A stretch of 64,000 nucleotides of DNA from Vibrio plantisponsor. Lineage in GTDB: Bacteria; Pseudomonadota; Gammaproteobacteria; Enterobacterales; Vibrionaceae. The position numbers and the translations under genes were made by a program. Every line of letters begins with the position of its first letter. Within the stretch, counting starts at the first letter, position 1. The notes below the pieces were generated by a model, which saw nothing but the letters and a program-made list of their open reading frames with translations, was not told the origin of the DNA and made no database searches. The stretch covers positions 62,001 through 126,000 of the forward strand of contig NZ_JABEQC010000005.1 of the NCBI RefSeq assembly GCF_013041605.1. Direction: 5' to 3'. Positions 38,947 through 49,837 of this stretch are shown in pieces.

Positions 38947-39897
38947 TTATTTGGCTGAGCGCATTTGAGTGAGCGCATGCTCAAGTTTGCTATCCAGAGG
39001 AGCGTTAATTTCCATTTGCTCTTCGGTCGCTGGATGAACAAATCGAATGTTCGCAGCGTGTAAGAACAAACGGTCAATACCGAATTGGGCAGTATATGCA
39101 TCAAAACGGCGATCTCCATATCGGTCATCCCATGCAATTGGATGTCCCATATATTGAGTATGAACGCGTATCTGGTGAGTTCGGCCTGTTATTGGGCTCG
39201 CTTGAATCAACGTCGCCTGTTCAAACTTTTCAAGGATCTTAAAACGCGTTTCTGAAGGCTTACCGTTTGAATTGACTCGAACAATACTATTCACTTCGTT
39301 CTTTAGCAGCGGCGCGTTAACGACCTTCCACTTGCTCTCCCACTCCCCCATCACCAGAGCAAAATAGTATTTCTGTACTGTTTTCTCGCGAAACTGAGCT
39401 TGCAGATGACGAAGTGCCGAGCGCTTTTTAGCAACCAGCAAAATACCGGATGTATCGCGGTCAATCCGGTGTACCAGCTCCAGAAAACGAGCTTGCGGAC
39501 GCAACGCACGTAAGGCTTCAATGGCACCAAACTTGAGGCCGCTGCCGCCATGCACAGCAGTTCCTGATGGCTTGTTCAAGATCAGTACATGGTCATCTTC
39601 ATGGAGAATGCAATCTTCAAGTTCCGCAACTTTGTTCAGTTTGGTACTTGGGGCCGTAGCTTCCTCTGGTTTTGCATCGATAGTTACAGGTGGCACACGA
39701 ACTACGTCTCCAGCTTCCAATTTATATTCAGCTTTCACTCGTTTTTTGTTTACGCGCACTTCACCCTTTCGCAAGATTCGATAAACCATGCTTTTAGGAA
39801 TTGATTTTAATTGGTTACGCAAAAAGTTATCGATGCGTTGACCAGCCATATCTTCATCTATGTCGATGAACTGGACTTGGGTTCTGATTTCGTTCAT
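38947..39897 (-). CDS. rluC: RluC, 23S rRNA pseudouridine synthase
   Basis: Isomerises U955, U2504 and U2580 of 23S rRNA. N-terminal S4 domain (GQRIDNFLRNQLKSIPKSMVYRILRKGEVRVNKKR), then the RluA-type domain with catalytic Asp in LVHRIDRDTSGILLVAKK and TGRTHQIRVHTQYMGHPI. 316 aa. Opposite rne. Confidence 0.95.
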   Translation of the reverse strand: MNEIRTQVQFIDIDEDMAGQRIDNFLRNQLKSIPKSMVYRILRKGEVRVNKKRVKAEYKLEAGDVVRVPPVTIDAKPEEATAPSTKLNKVAELEDCILHEDDHVLILNKPSGTAVHGGSGLKFGAIEALRALRPQARFLELVHRIDRDTSGILLVAKKRSALRHLQAQFREKTVQKYYFALVMGEWESKWKVVNAPLLKNEVNSIVRVNSNGKPSETRFKILEKFEQATLIQASPITGRTHQIRVHTQYMGHPIAWDDRYGDRRFDAYTAQFGIDRLFLHAANIRFVHPATEEQMEINAPLDSKLEHALTQMRSAK

Positions 39898-40140
39898 GGC
39901 AACTATTCTAACTGAATCTGCGTGAATTCACATTTTCTTCGTGATTAAAAATCGCTTTTCGGATGCTTTTTTTTAATAACTCGTTGAAATAAACATCACA
40001 TTGCTCATTGAGCCCGAAAATTGGACAGTTTGCTATTGATAAAATGCAAACTTCTCTTCCATTTTGTTCAGATTTGACACTGACTAGGAAACACTTTTGG
40101 ACATGGCTTGAAATTTTTAAGCGCTTTCTAATAAAGCACA

Positions 40141-40169
40141 TTGCTGTGACTAGCAGTCACTGCTATAGT
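40141..40169 (+). promoter_or_regulatory. Predicted sigma70 promoter of rne
   Basis: TTGCTG (-35, 40141-40146), a 17-base spacer, and TATAGT (-10, 40164-40169). This puts the transcript start near 40176 and gives a leader of about 325 nt. Confidence 0.55.
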
Positions 40170-40175
40170 TCACAC

Positions 40176-40501
40176 CTGCAATAATTGAACTGGTATGTTT
40201 CTATTTTTACCGTTTTATTAAAGCAATAAACGAGTAGTAAACCTATAACTTGGTGCTGCATTGGCGTAAGACATTTCAGGTTAAGGTTTCTTGTTGCTCT
40301 ACTCTTCGCCTTTCATGATGAGTAAATCCGCCTCTATGCGGATCACAGGCTGCTTATGCTTGTGATGACTGACGTGCCCTCAGAGCATCCCTCCAGCCGG
40401 GAGGCTGTAATGAATTAAGCCATGGGATCTGGCACCGTGAAAGCGAACCAAACGCGACAAGAACAATAATCAAAACAAAGAAAAAATTACGAGATTTTTA
40501 A
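40176..40501 (+). ncRNA. Structured rne 5' leader (rne5-like autoregulatory element)
   Basis: The long leader contains three adjacent hairpins: ATCCGC/GCGGAT (40326-40343), CACAGGC/GCTTGTG with a wobble pair (40344-40364), and CCTCC/GGAGG (40390-40404), followed by an A-rich start region. In E. coli a conserved rne leader of similar length lets RNase E cut its own mRNA; I infer the same role from position and structure, not from an alignment. Confidence 0.55.
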
Positions 40502-43500
40502 ATGAAAAGAATGCTAATTAACGCGACTCAGAAAGAAGAGTTGCGTGTCGCTTTGGTTGATGGCCAGCGATTGTTCGATCTTGATATCGAAAGTCCTGGA
40601 CATGAATCTAAAAAAGCGAATATCTACAAAGGCCGTATTACCCGTATTGAACCAAGTCTAGAAGCTGCTTTCGTTGATTACGGCGCTGAAAGACACGGTT
40701 TCCTCCCTCTTAAAGAAATTGCCCGCGAATACTTCCCAGAAGGTTATACCTATCAAGGCCGTCCAAGCATTAAAGAAGTGCTTAAAGAAGGTCAAGAAGT
40801 TATCGTCCAAGTTGAAAAAGAGGAACGTGGTAGCAAAGGCGCGGCTCTAACAACATTCATCTCTCTAGCTGGTAGCTACTTAGTTCTTATGCCTAACAAC
40901 CCTCGTGCTGGCGGTATCTCCCGTCGTATCGAAGGTGACGAGCGTACTGAGCTAAAAACAGCATTGAGCTCTTTAGAATTACCACAAGGTATGGGTCTAA
41001 TCGTCCGTACTGCAGGCGTTGGCAAAAACGGTGAAGAGTTGGAATGGGACTTAAACGTTCTACTGAACCACTGGGCTGCAATCAAACAAGCGTCTGATTC
41101 GAACCCTGCACCATTCCTTATCCACCAAGAAAGTAACGTTATCGTACGTGCGATTCGTGACTATTTGCGTCGTGATATCGGTGAAATCTTAATTGATAGC
41201 AACACTATCTATGAACGTGCTCTTGACCATATTCGTCTGGTACGCCCTGATTTCGTAAACCGTGTTAAGAAATACGAAGGCGAAGTGCCTCTATTCAGCC
41301 ACTTCCAAATCGAGAGCCAAATCGAGTCTGCGTTCCAACGCGAAGTTCGTCTACCTTCAGGTGGTTCAATTGTTATTGACCCAACAGAAGCACTAACTTC
41401 TATCGATATCAACTCAGCTCGTGCAACTAAAGGCGGCGATATCGAAGAGACAGCTCTGAACACTAACCTAGAAGCGGCTGACGAAATTGCACGTCAATTA
41501 CGCCTACGCGACTTAGGTGGTCTAGTTGTTATCGACTTTATCGATATGACTCCAGTTCGCCACCAGCGTGAAGTAGAAAACCGCTTACGTGATGCCGTTC
41601 GTCTAGACCGCGCTCGTGTACAAATTGGTCGCATTTCTCGCTTTGGTCTACTAGAAATGTCTCGTCAACGCCTAAGCCCTTCTCTGGCTGAAGCTAGTCA
41701 CCACATTTGTCCACGTTGTTCGGGCACGGGTGTGGTGCGTGACAACGAGTCTCTAGCACTATCGGTTCTTCGTCTTATCGAAGAAGAAGCATTGAAAGAC
41801 AACACAGCACAAGTATTGGCTGTCGTGCCTGTTTCGATTGCTTCATACCTATTGAATGAGAAGCGTCGTTCAATTAACCACATTGAACGTATCCAAGAAG
41901 TTAGAATTACTATCGTTCCAAACTCAGACATGGAAACACCTCATTTCGAGGTAGTTCGTGTGCGCGAAGGTGAAGAGCATGAAATTCTTTCTTACCTGAT
42001 CCCAAGAAAGCTTGAAGCGCTAAAAGAAGCAGAAGGCAAAGAAGTCGGTGAGCAAGATTTCCGTCCAAAACGCATCGAAGAACCTGCTCTGAAGGGCTTT
42101 GCATCACCAGCTCAATCTGCGCCTGCTCCTGTTGTAAAACCACAAGTAGAAGCGCCTAAAGAAGCTGTTGTTACAGAACAAAAACCAGGTCTAATTGGCC
42201 GCTTCTTTAAAGCGTTAGCTGGTATCTTCGCTTCTTCAGAAGAAGAGAAAAAAGGCCAAATTAAAGAAACGAACGATGCTGAGAACGAGCGTAAGAAGCA
42301 ACCTCAACGTCGTGAACGTAACGATAGACGTCGCAACAACAACTCTCGTGACAGAAATCGTCGTAAGCCAACTGATAAGGCGAACGATAAAGTTGAGAGC
42401 GAGCAACCTTTTGCAGCAACTGAAAGCAAACAGCAAGAGCGTAAGCCTAAGCAAGAGCGCCGTAACAAGCGCGACCGTAATGAAACGAAGTCGAACAAAC
42501 TTCAACAAGAAGGCCGCCAGCTAGCAGCCGAAGCACAGCAAGAAGTTGTTGAGAAGCCAGCGAGCGAAGCTCAACAAACCAAAGCGGCTGCAGTGAAAGA
42601 GCGTCGTCAACGCCGTAAGCTTAACAAGCAAGTTCGCGTGAACAATCAACAATCTGAAGAAGCTGAAATCGTTGAGAATTCATTGAATGCAGATGTTCAA
42701 GCACCTGTAACTCAAGAGCCTAAAGCCGAGTTGACCCAAGCGAATGTTGATACTGATAACAATGCAGAGCAACAAGATGAGCAGAAACAGCGTCGTAACC
42801 GTCGTTCACCTCGCCACCTGCGAGCAAGTGGTCAGCGTCGTCGCCGTGGTCGTGATCGTCGCCCTAACCCATTCCGCCTACGCAAAGGTGGTGTAGCGTC
42901 TCCTGAGATGGCTATGGGTAAAGTAATGCCACGTTACGACTTAGCTAAACCGGTAGTTAAAGCTCAGCCTCAAGTTGAATCGGTAATTGAACAAGCAGTT
43001 GCATCAACACCAGTACTTGGTGGCTACGCATTCCCAGAAATGGCAATGGGTAAAGTGATTGTTCGTCGTGAAGTAGCAGTTGCTGAAGCACCAGTTGAGA
43101 AAGCTCCAGAAGCAGTGGCTCAAACGCCTGTCGTTGAACAAGCACCTGTCGCTGAAACAGTTGTTACACCAGCTGCTGTTGAACAAGCACCAGTAACTGA
43201 ACCTGAAGTGGAACAAACCCCAGCAGTTGAAACCATTGAACAACCGACAACAGAAGCGCCTGTAGCTGAAGTTGTTGTGGAAGATGTGGTAGAGCAAGCG
43301 GCTGATATTCCTGTACCAGTAGTTGAACCAGTGAAGAAAGCGAGTGTTACAGCTCCAGCAAAAGGTCATGCATCATCACCAATGACTAAAGCTTCTGGTC
43401 CACAAGAGGTGAAAGAAATCGCAGTTAACGCAGCACCTTTCCGCACTGAGCGATACGCACCTATTGGTGCAGGTAGCCAAGTTGCTCGTAACCAAGCTGG

Positions 43501-43531
43501 CTCTGCAATGGCGAAACCTCAAGGTTACTAA
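40502..43531 (+). CDS. rne: RNase E
   Basis: Essential endoribonuclease and degradosome scaffold. The N-terminal half holds the S1 domain ([33 protein letters not shown]), 5' sensor, DNase-I-like site with aspartates in [10 protein letters not shown] and [18 protein letters not shown], and the zinc link CPRCSGTG. The C-terminal half (about 520-1009) is disordered: an amphipathic membrane segment [16 protein letters not shown], Arg-rich RNA-binding stretches, two copies of a PEMAMGKV motif, and Val/Glu/Pro/Ala repeats. 1009 residues fits. Confidence 0.97.
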   Translation: MKRMLINATQKEELRVALVDGQRLFDLDIESPGHESKKANIYKGRITRIEPSLEAAFVDYGAERHGFLPLKEIAREYFPEGYTYQGRPSIKEVLKEGQEVIVQVEKEERGSKGAALTTFISLAGSYLVLMPNNPRAGGISRRIEGDERTELKTALSSLELPQGMGLIVRTAGVGKNGEELEWDLNVLLNHWAAIKQASDSNPAPFLIHQESNVIVRAIRDYLRRDIGEILIDSNTIYERALDHIRLVRPDFVNRVKKYEGEVPLFSHFQIESQIESAFQREVRLPSGGSIVIDPTEALTSIDINSARATKGGDIEETALNTNLEAADEIARQLRLRDLGGLVVIDFIDMTPVRHQREVENRLRDAVRLDRARVQIGRISRFGLLEMSRQRLSPSLAEASHHICPRCSGTGVVRDNESLALSVLRLIEEEALKDNTAQVLAVVPVSIASYLLNEKRRSINHIERIQEVRITIVPNSDMETPHFEVVRVREGEEHEILSYLIPRKLEALKEAEGKEVGEQDFRPKRIEEPALKGFASPAQSAPAPVVKPQVEAPKEAVVTEQKPGLIGRFFKALAGIFASSEEEKKGQIKETNDAENERKKQPQRRERNDRRRNNNSRDRNRRKPTDKANDKVESEQPFAATESKQQERKPKQERRNKRDRNETKSNKLQQEGRQLAAEAQQEVVEKPASEAQQTKAAAVKERRQRRKLNKQVRVNNQQSEEAEIVENSLNADVQAPVTQEPKAELTQANVDTDNNAEQQDEQKQRRNRRSPRHLRASGQRRRRGRDRRPNPFRLRKGGVASPEMAMGKVMPRYDLAKPVVKAQPQVESVIEQAVASTPVLGGYAFPEMAMGKVIVRREVAVAEAPVEKAPEAVAQTPVVEQAPVAETVVTPAAVEQAPVTEPEVEQTPAVETIEQPTTEAPVAEVVVEDVVEQAADIPVPVVEPVKKASVTAPAKGHASSPMTKASGPQEVKEIAVNAAPFRTERYAPIGAGSQVARNQAGSAMAKPQGY

Positions 43532-43544
43532 TTAAAAACCACGT

Positions 43545-43570
43545 AAAAGCCACCTTCGGGTGGCTTTTTT
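43545..43570 (+). terminator. Terminator after rne
   Basis: AGCCACC / GGTGGCT stem closed by a TTCG tetraloop and followed by TTTTTT. Confidence 0.93.
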
Positions 43571-43788
43571 ATTACTGCCGCAGACTCATTGCCCTTGATT
43601 ATTGGTTCAATATTGAACTTCATCACACAATTCTGTAGCATCCGCCTTTCATCTTTAGCTTAACGCGTTCAGCCTATTGAATACCCTTTTTGCCCAATGA
43701 CATTTCATTTGGCACATCCCATTTCGATTCAATGAGCGTTTTAGATAAAGTCGGTTCACCATTAATTATCAGGAAAAACACTCAACTC

Positions 43789-45348
43789 ATGTTTGAATTT
43801 CCCCAGTTTTCCAAACACTCTGTAAAAAATGACGTTCTTTCAGGTCTTACTGTCGCTTTAGCTCTGGTACCAGAAGCGGTTGCATTCGCATTTGTAGCCG
43901 GTGTCGACCCTATGGTTGGCTTGTACGCTGCTTTTATAGTTGGTCTAGTGACTTCTATTTTCGGTGGTCGTCCAGGTATGATTTCGGGCGCGACAGGCGC
44001 AATGGCTGTTGTTATGGTCAGTTTAGTATCAAGCCACGGCGTTCAATATCTGTTTGCTGCTATTTTATTTACGGGAATACTGCAAATTGCAGCCGGTTTA
44101 TTTAAGCTTGGTAAGTTCATTCGCATGGTTCCTCACCCTGTCATGATCGGTTTCGTGAATGGCTTAGCTATTGTTATCTTCCTAGCACAGTTAGGTCAGT
44201 TCAAAGCACCCGATTTGAATGGTGCGCTCACATGGCTTCCAAACGATCAACTATTCCTGATGTTAGGTTTAGTCGCTTTGACTATGGCTATCATTCACTT
44301 TCTACCTAAAATTACTACTGCAGTTCCATCTTCATTAGCAGCGATTGTTACCGTCACTCTTCTGGTTCAAGGGCTTGGACTAGAAACGCGTACTGTTGTC
44401 GACTTCTTGCGCGCGATGTCGGGTAATGATGGCGCAACACTTGCGGGTACACTGCCAACGTTTGCCTTCCCAGTTGTCCCTATGACACTGGAGACGTTAC
44501 AAATCATTCTTCCATATTCTGTCATTTTGGCTGCTATAGGTTTGATTGAGTCACTACTAACACTGACAGTGCTTGATGAAATGACCAATACTCGTGGTAA
44601 GTCAAACCGTGAGTGTATGGGACAAGGTCTTGCAAACATTACCTGTTCTGTCTTTGGCGCTATGGGTGGTTGTGCGATGATCGGTCAGTCGATGATTAAC
44701 ATTAACTCTGGTGGTCGTGGACGCCTGTCAGGCATTGTGGCAGCCGTGATGTTACTGGTCTTTATCCTATTTGCAGCTTCACTGATTGAAATGATTCCTT
44801 TAGCGGCATTGGTTGGTGTGATGTTCATGGTGGTGATCGGTACGTTTGAATGGGCAACATTCAAGCTTGCTCGTCGTGTACCTAAGCAAGATTTCTTTGT
44901 CATCGTGCTAGTAACGGTGGTGACTGTGTTTACTGACTTAGCTATCGCGGTCGGTGTTGGTGTTATTGCTTCTGCACTTATGTTTGCTTGGGAACATGCT
45001 AAACATATTTACGCTACCAGCCAGCTTAATGAAGAAGGTTCTAAAGTTTACAAAGTTAATGGCCCTATCTTCTTTGGTTCTGCTGCGAACTTCTTAGAGT
45101 TATTTGACGCGCAAAACGATCCACAAGATGTGATTGTCGATTTTGCTCAGTCACGTGTTGCTGACCACTCAGCCATTGAAGCGATTGAAACTCTGGCGGA
45201 GCGCTACGCTTCTGTCGGAAAGACACTTCACTTACGCCACTTAAGCCAAGATTGTCGTGCTTTGCTTCATAAAGCAGGCAGCTTAGTCGAAATTAACGTG
45301 AAAGAAGACCCTAGCTATAAAGTTGCTACAGATGTGCTTGCAGGCTAA
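43789..45348 (+). CDS. SulP-family anion transporter with STAS domain
   Basis: Inner-membrane SLC26/SulP permease, possibly for sulfate, bicarbonate or another anion. The N-terminal motif [32 protein letters not shown] is diagnostic; about 12-14 membrane segments reach residue 390, followed by a cytosolic STAS domain ([21 protein letters not shown] ... [23 protein letters not shown]). The start is uncertain: the frame opens with TTG at 43690, ATG lies at 43732, and the ATG at 43789 ([11 protein letters not shown]) best fits family N-termini, though no candidate has a strong SD. Substrate not inferable. Confidence 0.88.
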   Translation: MFEFPQFSKHSVKNDVLSGLTVALALVPEAVAFAFVAGVDPMVGLYAAFIVGLVTSIFGGRPGMISGATGAMAVVMVSLVSSHGVQYLFAAILFTGILQIAAGLFKLGKFIRMVPHPVMIGFVNGLAIVIFLAQLGQFKAPDLNGALTWLPNDQLFLMLGLVALTMAIIHFLPKITTAVPSSLAAIVTVTLLVQGLGLETRTVVDFLRAMSGNDGATLAGTLPTFAFPVVPMTLETLQIILPYSVILAAIGLIESLLTLTVLDEMTNTRGKSNRECMGQGLANITCSVFGAMGGCAMIGQSMININSGGRGRLSGIVAAVMLLVFILFAASLIEMIPLAALVGVMFMVVIGTFEWATFKLARRVPKQDFFVIVLVTVVTVFTDLAIAVGVGVIASALMFAWEHAKHIYATSQLNEEGSKVYKVNGPIFFGSAANFLELFDAQNDPQDVIVDFAQSRVADHSAIEAIETLAERYASVGKTLHLRHLSQDCRALLHKAGSLVEINVKEDPSYKVATDVLAG

Positions 45349-45375
45349 CTGACAGCTTCTTCAATCAATGTTTCT

Positions 45376-45400
45376 AAGCCTCTCATATGAGAGGCTTTTT
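45376..45400 (+). terminator. Terminator after the SulP gene
   Basis: AAGCCTCTCA / TGAGAGGCTT palindrome with a T run after the second arm. Confidence 0.92.
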
Positions 45401-45513
45401 CTTATCTCTCCATTTGATATAGCTGCCAATTAATTGCATAGTGATATACCCGTGAATGCCTTGGGTGCTCACCGGCTCTACAACTTTCTCTTATCCCATT
45501 GGATGTTCTTATC

Positions 45514-46389
45514 ATGACATGGATTCTGTTCACTCTATTCGCTGCTTTTATGCAGTCTTGGCGTAACGCTTTTCAAAGCCACTTGTCAGGTGATGTAAAA
45601 ACGGCTGGTGTTACTTTGGCGCGTTTTCTATGGGCAAGTCCTATAGCTGCTCTGTACTTAGTTGCTTTATATGTCATAGAGCCCATTGCTCTACCCAGCT
45701 TTAATTCACTCTTCATCACTTACATTGTTGGTGCTGCGACCATGCAAATCGTTGCGACTGCGCTTATGGTTAGACTGTTTAAATTTAATAATTACGCCGT
45801 AGGAGCTGGTCTTGCCAAAAGCGAAGCATTAGTTGCCGCATTGTTAGGCATGCTTTTCTTCGGCACTAACCTGACTTTATTGGGATGGTTCGGGGTATTT
45901 GTAGGCGGTATCGGTGTGTTCTTACTCAGTACTCAAGGCAGTTTTCGTCAAATATCCTTCTCCACCGTTATTTTGGGGATAAGTTGCGGCAGTGCTTTCG
46001 CGTTAACATCGTTATGGGTTCGAGAAGCCAGCATCGCTCTAGGATTACCTTTTCCTTACGGTGCCGCTTGGGTTTTGTTATTAGTCATCTCACTGCAAAC
46101 ATTGATTCTAGTCTTGTATTTAGCCCTCAGAGATGTGGAAACGCTAAAAGCCTTATTCGCCAGACCTAAAATAGTCTTCTTAACCAGCTTTACCAGTTGT
46201 CTAGGCTCAATTGGCTGGTTCAGTGCGATGTCTTTGCAAGCGGTTCCTTATGTGAAAACTCTAGGGCAGGTTGAAATCTTTTTTACGATGTTGATATCTG
46301 TTCTCTGGCTTAAACAAAAAGTCCGAATCAAAGATGGTTTTGGGCTAATTCTTGTCGCTCTCGCCGCTATTCTAGTCATGTGGACTTAA
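45514..46389 (+). CDS. DMT-superfamily (EamA) transporter
   Basis: About ten membrane segments in 291 residues, arranged as two EamA repeats; the second repeat shows FTSCLGSIGWFSAMSLQAVPYVKTLGQVEIFFTMLISVLWLKQ, the typical EamA end. Likely an exporter of small metabolites, substrate unknown. Start at ATG 45514 (MTWILFTLF) preferred over a TTG five codons upstream. Confidence 0.85.
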   Translation: MTWILFTLFAAFMQSWRNAFQSHLSGDVKTAGVTLARFLWASPIAALYLVALYVIEPIALPSFNSLFITYIVGAATMQIVATALMVRLFKFNNYAVGAGLAKSEALVAALLGMLFFGTNLTLLGWFGVFVGGIGVFLLSTQGSFRQISFSTVILGISCGSAFALTSLWVREASIALGLPFPYGAAWVLLLVISLQTLILVLYLALRDVETLKALFARPKIVFLTSFTSCLGSIGWFSAMSLQAVPYVKTLGQVEIFFTMLISVLWLKQKVRIKDGFGLILVALAAILVMWT

Positions 46390-46394
46390 TACCA

Positions 46395-46426
46395 AAAAGA
46401 AGGCAATCTTCAGATTGCCTTCTTTT
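46395..46426. terminator. Bidirectional terminator, EamA gene / lipoprotein gene
   Basis: A 15-bp perfect stem (AAAAGAAGGCAATCT and complement) with a very short loop between convergent genes. Confidence 0.92.
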
Positions 46427-46433
46427 TAATAAA

Positions 46434-46844
46434 TTACATATTGTAGCCAGGCTCACTTGGGTTATATGTAACCTTATAAACTTTAAATACTCTCGCACCA
46501 AAGCCAGTACCACCGGTAAAGACTATTCGGCCTTCTCCTTTGTATAAAGCTTCAACTCTCGCTGCATCACTACCAAAATAGAATGGGATAAATGATTTAC
46601 CTGTAATATAACTCAATGTATCCGTAGGTTGACCAATGGTGTCATAGACCTGCCCCATTGACATACCAACCTTTACCTTCGCGAACTTACTCTCAGCAGG
46701 TATATTCCCTGTTACTTTCGTAATATTTTCCTGTGAATTGGTAACTTGAGTGGTAGATGTCGATTCAGAAGTACTAGCGCAGCCAATAATGAAATTAGTT
46801 ACTAGAGCAAGCCCCAAAACTTGCAATACAGCTTTTTTATTCAT
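46434..46844 (-). CDS. BamE/SmpA-like lipoprotein
   Basis: Signal peptide with lipobox (VTNFIIGCAS, Cys22) and a Ser/Thr-rich linker, then a BamE/OmlA-type module: FAKVKVGMSMGQVYDTIGQPTDT, the usual GMS..V...G.P pattern. 136 residues. It is not BamE itself, since the remainder (SFIPFYFGSDAARVEALYKGEGRIVFTGG) differs. Probably an outer-membrane lipoprotein of unknown role. Confidence 0.75.
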   Translation of the reverse strand: MNKKAVLQVLGLALVTNFIIGCASTSESTSTTQVTNSQENITKVTGNIPAESKFAKVKVGMSMGQVYDTIGQPTDTLSYITGKSFIPFYFGSDAARVEALYKGEGRIVFTGGTGFGARVFKVYKVTYNPSEPGYNM

Positions 46845-47071
46845 TCAATTTTCCTTAGATTTATAATTACTATCTTTATTATTTTCGTGCATAGAATAAT
46901 AACTATTCATAATATGCACAATATATATCCACATGATTTTTATGCATTATTCACGTTATTAATAAAAATTATAGATAATAAGGATTTTAATGGATAATTA
47001 GCCCTTATGTGACAACCCAAATATAGTCAGATCCAGATTTGATTATTATCCTATATCTGTTGAATAGACAA
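46845..47071. other. A/T-rich gap upstream of the lipoprotein gene
   Basis: No gene seen. It holds the lipoprotein promoter (minus) and then the adhE terminator. Confidence 0.5.
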
Positions 47072-47099
47072 AAAAAGCCCCACCGAAGTGGGGCTTTTT
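47072..47099 (-). terminator. Terminator after adhE
   Basis: AAAAAGCCCCAC / GTGGGGCTTTTT stem with a CGAA loop. Confidence 0.93.
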
Positions 47100-47143
47100 G
47101 TTTTCTTGATTTGGTTATCGTGCTAGCGAAAACCTATCTCAAA

Positions 47144-49837
47144 TTAAGCTTTAACTTTTTTGTCTGCTTTAGCAGCTGGAGCTACTTGGTCAGCTTTCTT
47201 CTTGATTACAGTAGTACCTTCGAAAGTTTCACCTTCAACGAAAGCTTTACCGTAGTAAGAAGAGATAAGTACTTCTTTAAGCTCAGTGATTAGAGGGTAA
47301 CGTGGGTTTGCACCAGTACATTGGTCATCAAACGCGTCAACCGCTAGTTCATCAACTTTCGCTAGGAAGTCAGCTTCGTTAACACCCGCAGCTTGGATAG
47401 ACATTGGGATATCAAGATCTTTCTTAAGCTCATCCATCCATGCTAGTAGGCGTTCAATCTTCTGAGCAGTACGGTCGCCTGGTTGAACTAGACCCAAGTG
47501 CTCTGCAACTTCTGCGTAACGACGACGTGCTTGTGGACGGTCGTATTGAGAGAATGCAGTTTGTTTAGTTGGGTTATCGTTCGCGTTGTAACGTACAACG
47601 TTAGAGATAAGCAGTGCGTTAGCAAGACCGTGTGGTAAGTGGAACTCAGCACCAATCTTGTGAGCCATTGAGTGACATACACCCAAGAAAGCGTTCGCAA
47701 ATGCTACACCAGCGATAGTTGCTGCGTTGTGTACTTTTTCACGTGCGATTGGGTCATTTGCACCATTCTTGTAGCTTGATGGTAGGTACTCTTTTAGCAT
47801 CTTAAGTGCTTGAAGAGCTTGACCGTCAGAGTATTCGTTCGCAAGAACAGATACGTATGCTTCAAGAGCGTGAGTTACTGCATCGTAACCACCAAACGCT
47901 GTTAGAGACTTAGGCATGTTCATAACAAGGTTCGCATCAACGATAGCCATGTTAGGAGTTAGCTCGTAGTCAGCTAGTGGGTATTTAGCACCAGTCTTGT
48001 CGTCAGTAACAACTGCGAATGGAGTAACTTCTGAACCAGTACCTGAAGTAGTAGTGATACATACCAACTCAGCTTTTTGACCCATTTTAGGGAACTTGTA
48101 GATACGTTTACGGATGTCCATAAAGCGCATTGCTAGTTCTTCGAAGTGAGTTTCTGGGTGCTCGTACATAACCCACATGATCTTCGCAGCATCCATCGGT
48201 GAACCACCACCTAGAGCTAGAATCACGTCTGGTTGGTAGCTAGCCATTTGAGCTGCACCTTTCTCTACTACAGATAGAGTTGGATCTGCTTCTACATCAA
48301 AGAATGTTTGAACTTCCATACCTTGAGCTTTAAGTAGTGAAACTACTTCATCAGCGTAACCGTTGTTGAATAGGAAACGGTCAGTTACAAGGAATGCGCG
48401 TTTTTTACCTTCTAGGTCGCTAAGAGCGATTGGAAGGCTACCACGACGGAAGTAGATTGACTTAGGTAGTTTGTGCCACAACATGTTTTCAGCTCGCTTA
48501 GCAACAATTTTCTTGTTGATTAGGTGTTTAGGACCAACGTTCTCAGAGATAGAGTTACCACCCCATGAACCACAACCTAACGTTAAAGATGGAGCAACGT
48601 TGAAGTTGTAAAGGTCACCGATACCACCGTGAGTAGTAGGAATGTTGATAAGAATACGAGCAGTCTTCATCTTGTCACCGAAGTAACGAATACGATCTGC
48701 GTTTACGTCTTGGTTAGTGTAAAGACCAGAAGTATGACCGATACCACCAATTTCAACCATTGTTACAGCTTGGTCAACAGCATCTTCGAAGCTGTCTGCT
48801 TTGAACATACCTAGACATGGAGATAGTTTCTCATGTGCGAACTCGTCGTCGTAAGAAACTTTGCCAAGACCTTCACCGATAAGCACTTTAGTGTCAGCTG
48901 GAACTTTAACGCCTGCCATTTCTGCGATAGCTGCAGCAGGTTGACCAACGATTTTTGCGTTTAGTGCGCCGTCGATTAGGATTGTTTTACGTACTTTGTC
49001 AGCGTCAGCTTTGCTTAGTACGTGAGCTTTGTGAGAAGCGAAACGCTCTTTAACTTCTTCGTATACGTCTTTATGAACGATTACAGCCTGCTCAGAAGCA
49101 CACACTACACCGTTATCGAAAGTTTTAGACATAAGAACAGAAGCTACTGCACGTTTGATGTCTGCTGTTTCATCGATAACAACTGGAACGTTACCTGCAC
49201 CTACACCGATCGCTGGTTTACCAGAAGAGTAAGCCGCTTTAACCATGCCTGGACCACCAGTCGCAAGGATAAGTGCGATACCTTCGTGTTTCATAAGAGC
49301 GTTAGATAGCTCTACAGATGGTTGATCGATCCAACCGATGATGTCTTTTGGCGCGCCCGCTGCTACTGCTGCGTCTAGAACCAGTTTAGCTGCATCGTTT
49401 GTAGAGTTCTTCGCACGTGGGTGTGGTGAGAAAATAATACCGTTACGAGTCTTCAAAGAAATCAAAGATTTGAAGATTGCAGTAGAAGTTGGGTTAGTTG
49501 TTGGGACGATACCACAGATGATGCCCACAGGCTCTGCGATAGTCATTGTGCCCATGCTGTCGTCTTCTTCTAGAACACCACAAGTTTTTTCATCTTTGTA
49601 TTTGTTGTAGATGTATTCAGAAGCGAAGTGGTTTTTGATTACTTTATCTTCAACAATACCCATGCCAGATTCCGCTACCGCTTGTTGCGCTAGAGGGATA
49701 CGAGCTTGGTTAGCTGCAAGAGATGCTGCACGGAAGATTTTGTCTACTTGCTCTTGAGAGTAAGTAGCAAACTCAGCTTGAGCCGCTTTAACGCGAGCTA
49801 CTAGAGCATCTAGTTCAGCCAGATTAGTTACAGGCAT
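47144..49837 (-). CDS. adhE: AdhE, bifunctional aldehyde/alcohol dehydrogenase
   Basis: Converts acetyl-CoA to ethanol in anaerobic mixed-acid fermentation and forms filaments (spirosomes). Residues 1-440 are the CoA-acylating aldehyde dehydrogenase with catalytic Cys in FDNGVVCASEQAVIV near 245; residues about 450-870 are the iron alcohol dehydrogenase with GGGSPMDAAKIMWVMYEHP, FGGYDAVTHALEAYVSVLA, and AFLGVCHSMAHKIGAEFHLPHG. 897 aa, with a Lys-rich tail. SD AGGAG seven bases before ATG. ychE lies divergently upstream, as in E. coli. Confidence 0.97.
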   Translation of the reverse strand: MPVTNLAELDALVARVKAAQAEFATYSQEQVDKIFRAASLAANQARIPLAQQAVAESGMGIVEDKVIKNHFASEYIYNKYKDEKTCGVLEEDDSMGTMTIAEPVGIICGIVPTTNPTSTAIFKSLISLKTRNGIIFSPHPRAKNSTNDAAKLVLDAAVAAGAPKDIIGWIDQPSVELSNALMKHEGIALILATGGPGMVKAAYSSGKPAIGVGAGNVPVVIDETADIKRAVASVLMSKTFDNGVVCASEQAVIVHKDVYEEVKERFASHKAHVLSKADADKVRKTILIDGALNAKIVGQPAAAIAEMAGVKVPADTKVLIGEGLGKVSYDDEFAHEKLSPCLGMFKADSFEDAVDQAVTMVEIGGIGHTSGLYTNQDVNADRIRYFGDKMKTARILINIPTTHGGIGDLYNFNVAPSLTLGCGSWGGNSISENVGPKHLINKKIVAKRAENMLWHKLPKSIYFRRGSLPIALSDLEGKKRAFLVTDRFLFNNGYADEVVSLLKAQGMEVQTFFDVEADPTLSVVEKGAAQMASYQPDVILALGGGSPMDAAKIMWVMYEHPETHFEELAMRFMDIRKRIYKFPKMGQKAELVCITTTSGTGSEVTPFAVVTDDKTGAKYPLADYELTPNMAIVDANLVMNMPKSLTAFGGYDAVTHALEAYVSVLANEYSDGQALQALKMLKEYLPSSYKNGANDPIAREKVHNAATIAGVAFANAFLGVCHSMAHKIGAEFHLPHGLANALLISNVVRYNANDNPTKQTAFSQYDRPQARRRYAEVAEHLGLVQPGDRTAQKIERLLAWMDELKKDLDIPMSIQAAGVNEADFLAKVDELAVDAFDDQCTGANPRYPLITELKEVLISSYYGKAFVEGETFEGTTVIKKKADQVAPAAKADKKVKA

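Noticed and set aside
39908..40141. 77-codon minus-strand frame upstream of rluC
   Set aside because: It has no family-like content, lies across the rluC and rne promoter region and has no clear ribosome-binding site.
42276..42524. Open frames on both strands inside the rne C-terminal region
   Set aside because: They are shadows of the Arg/Glu-rich low-complexity part of RNase E.
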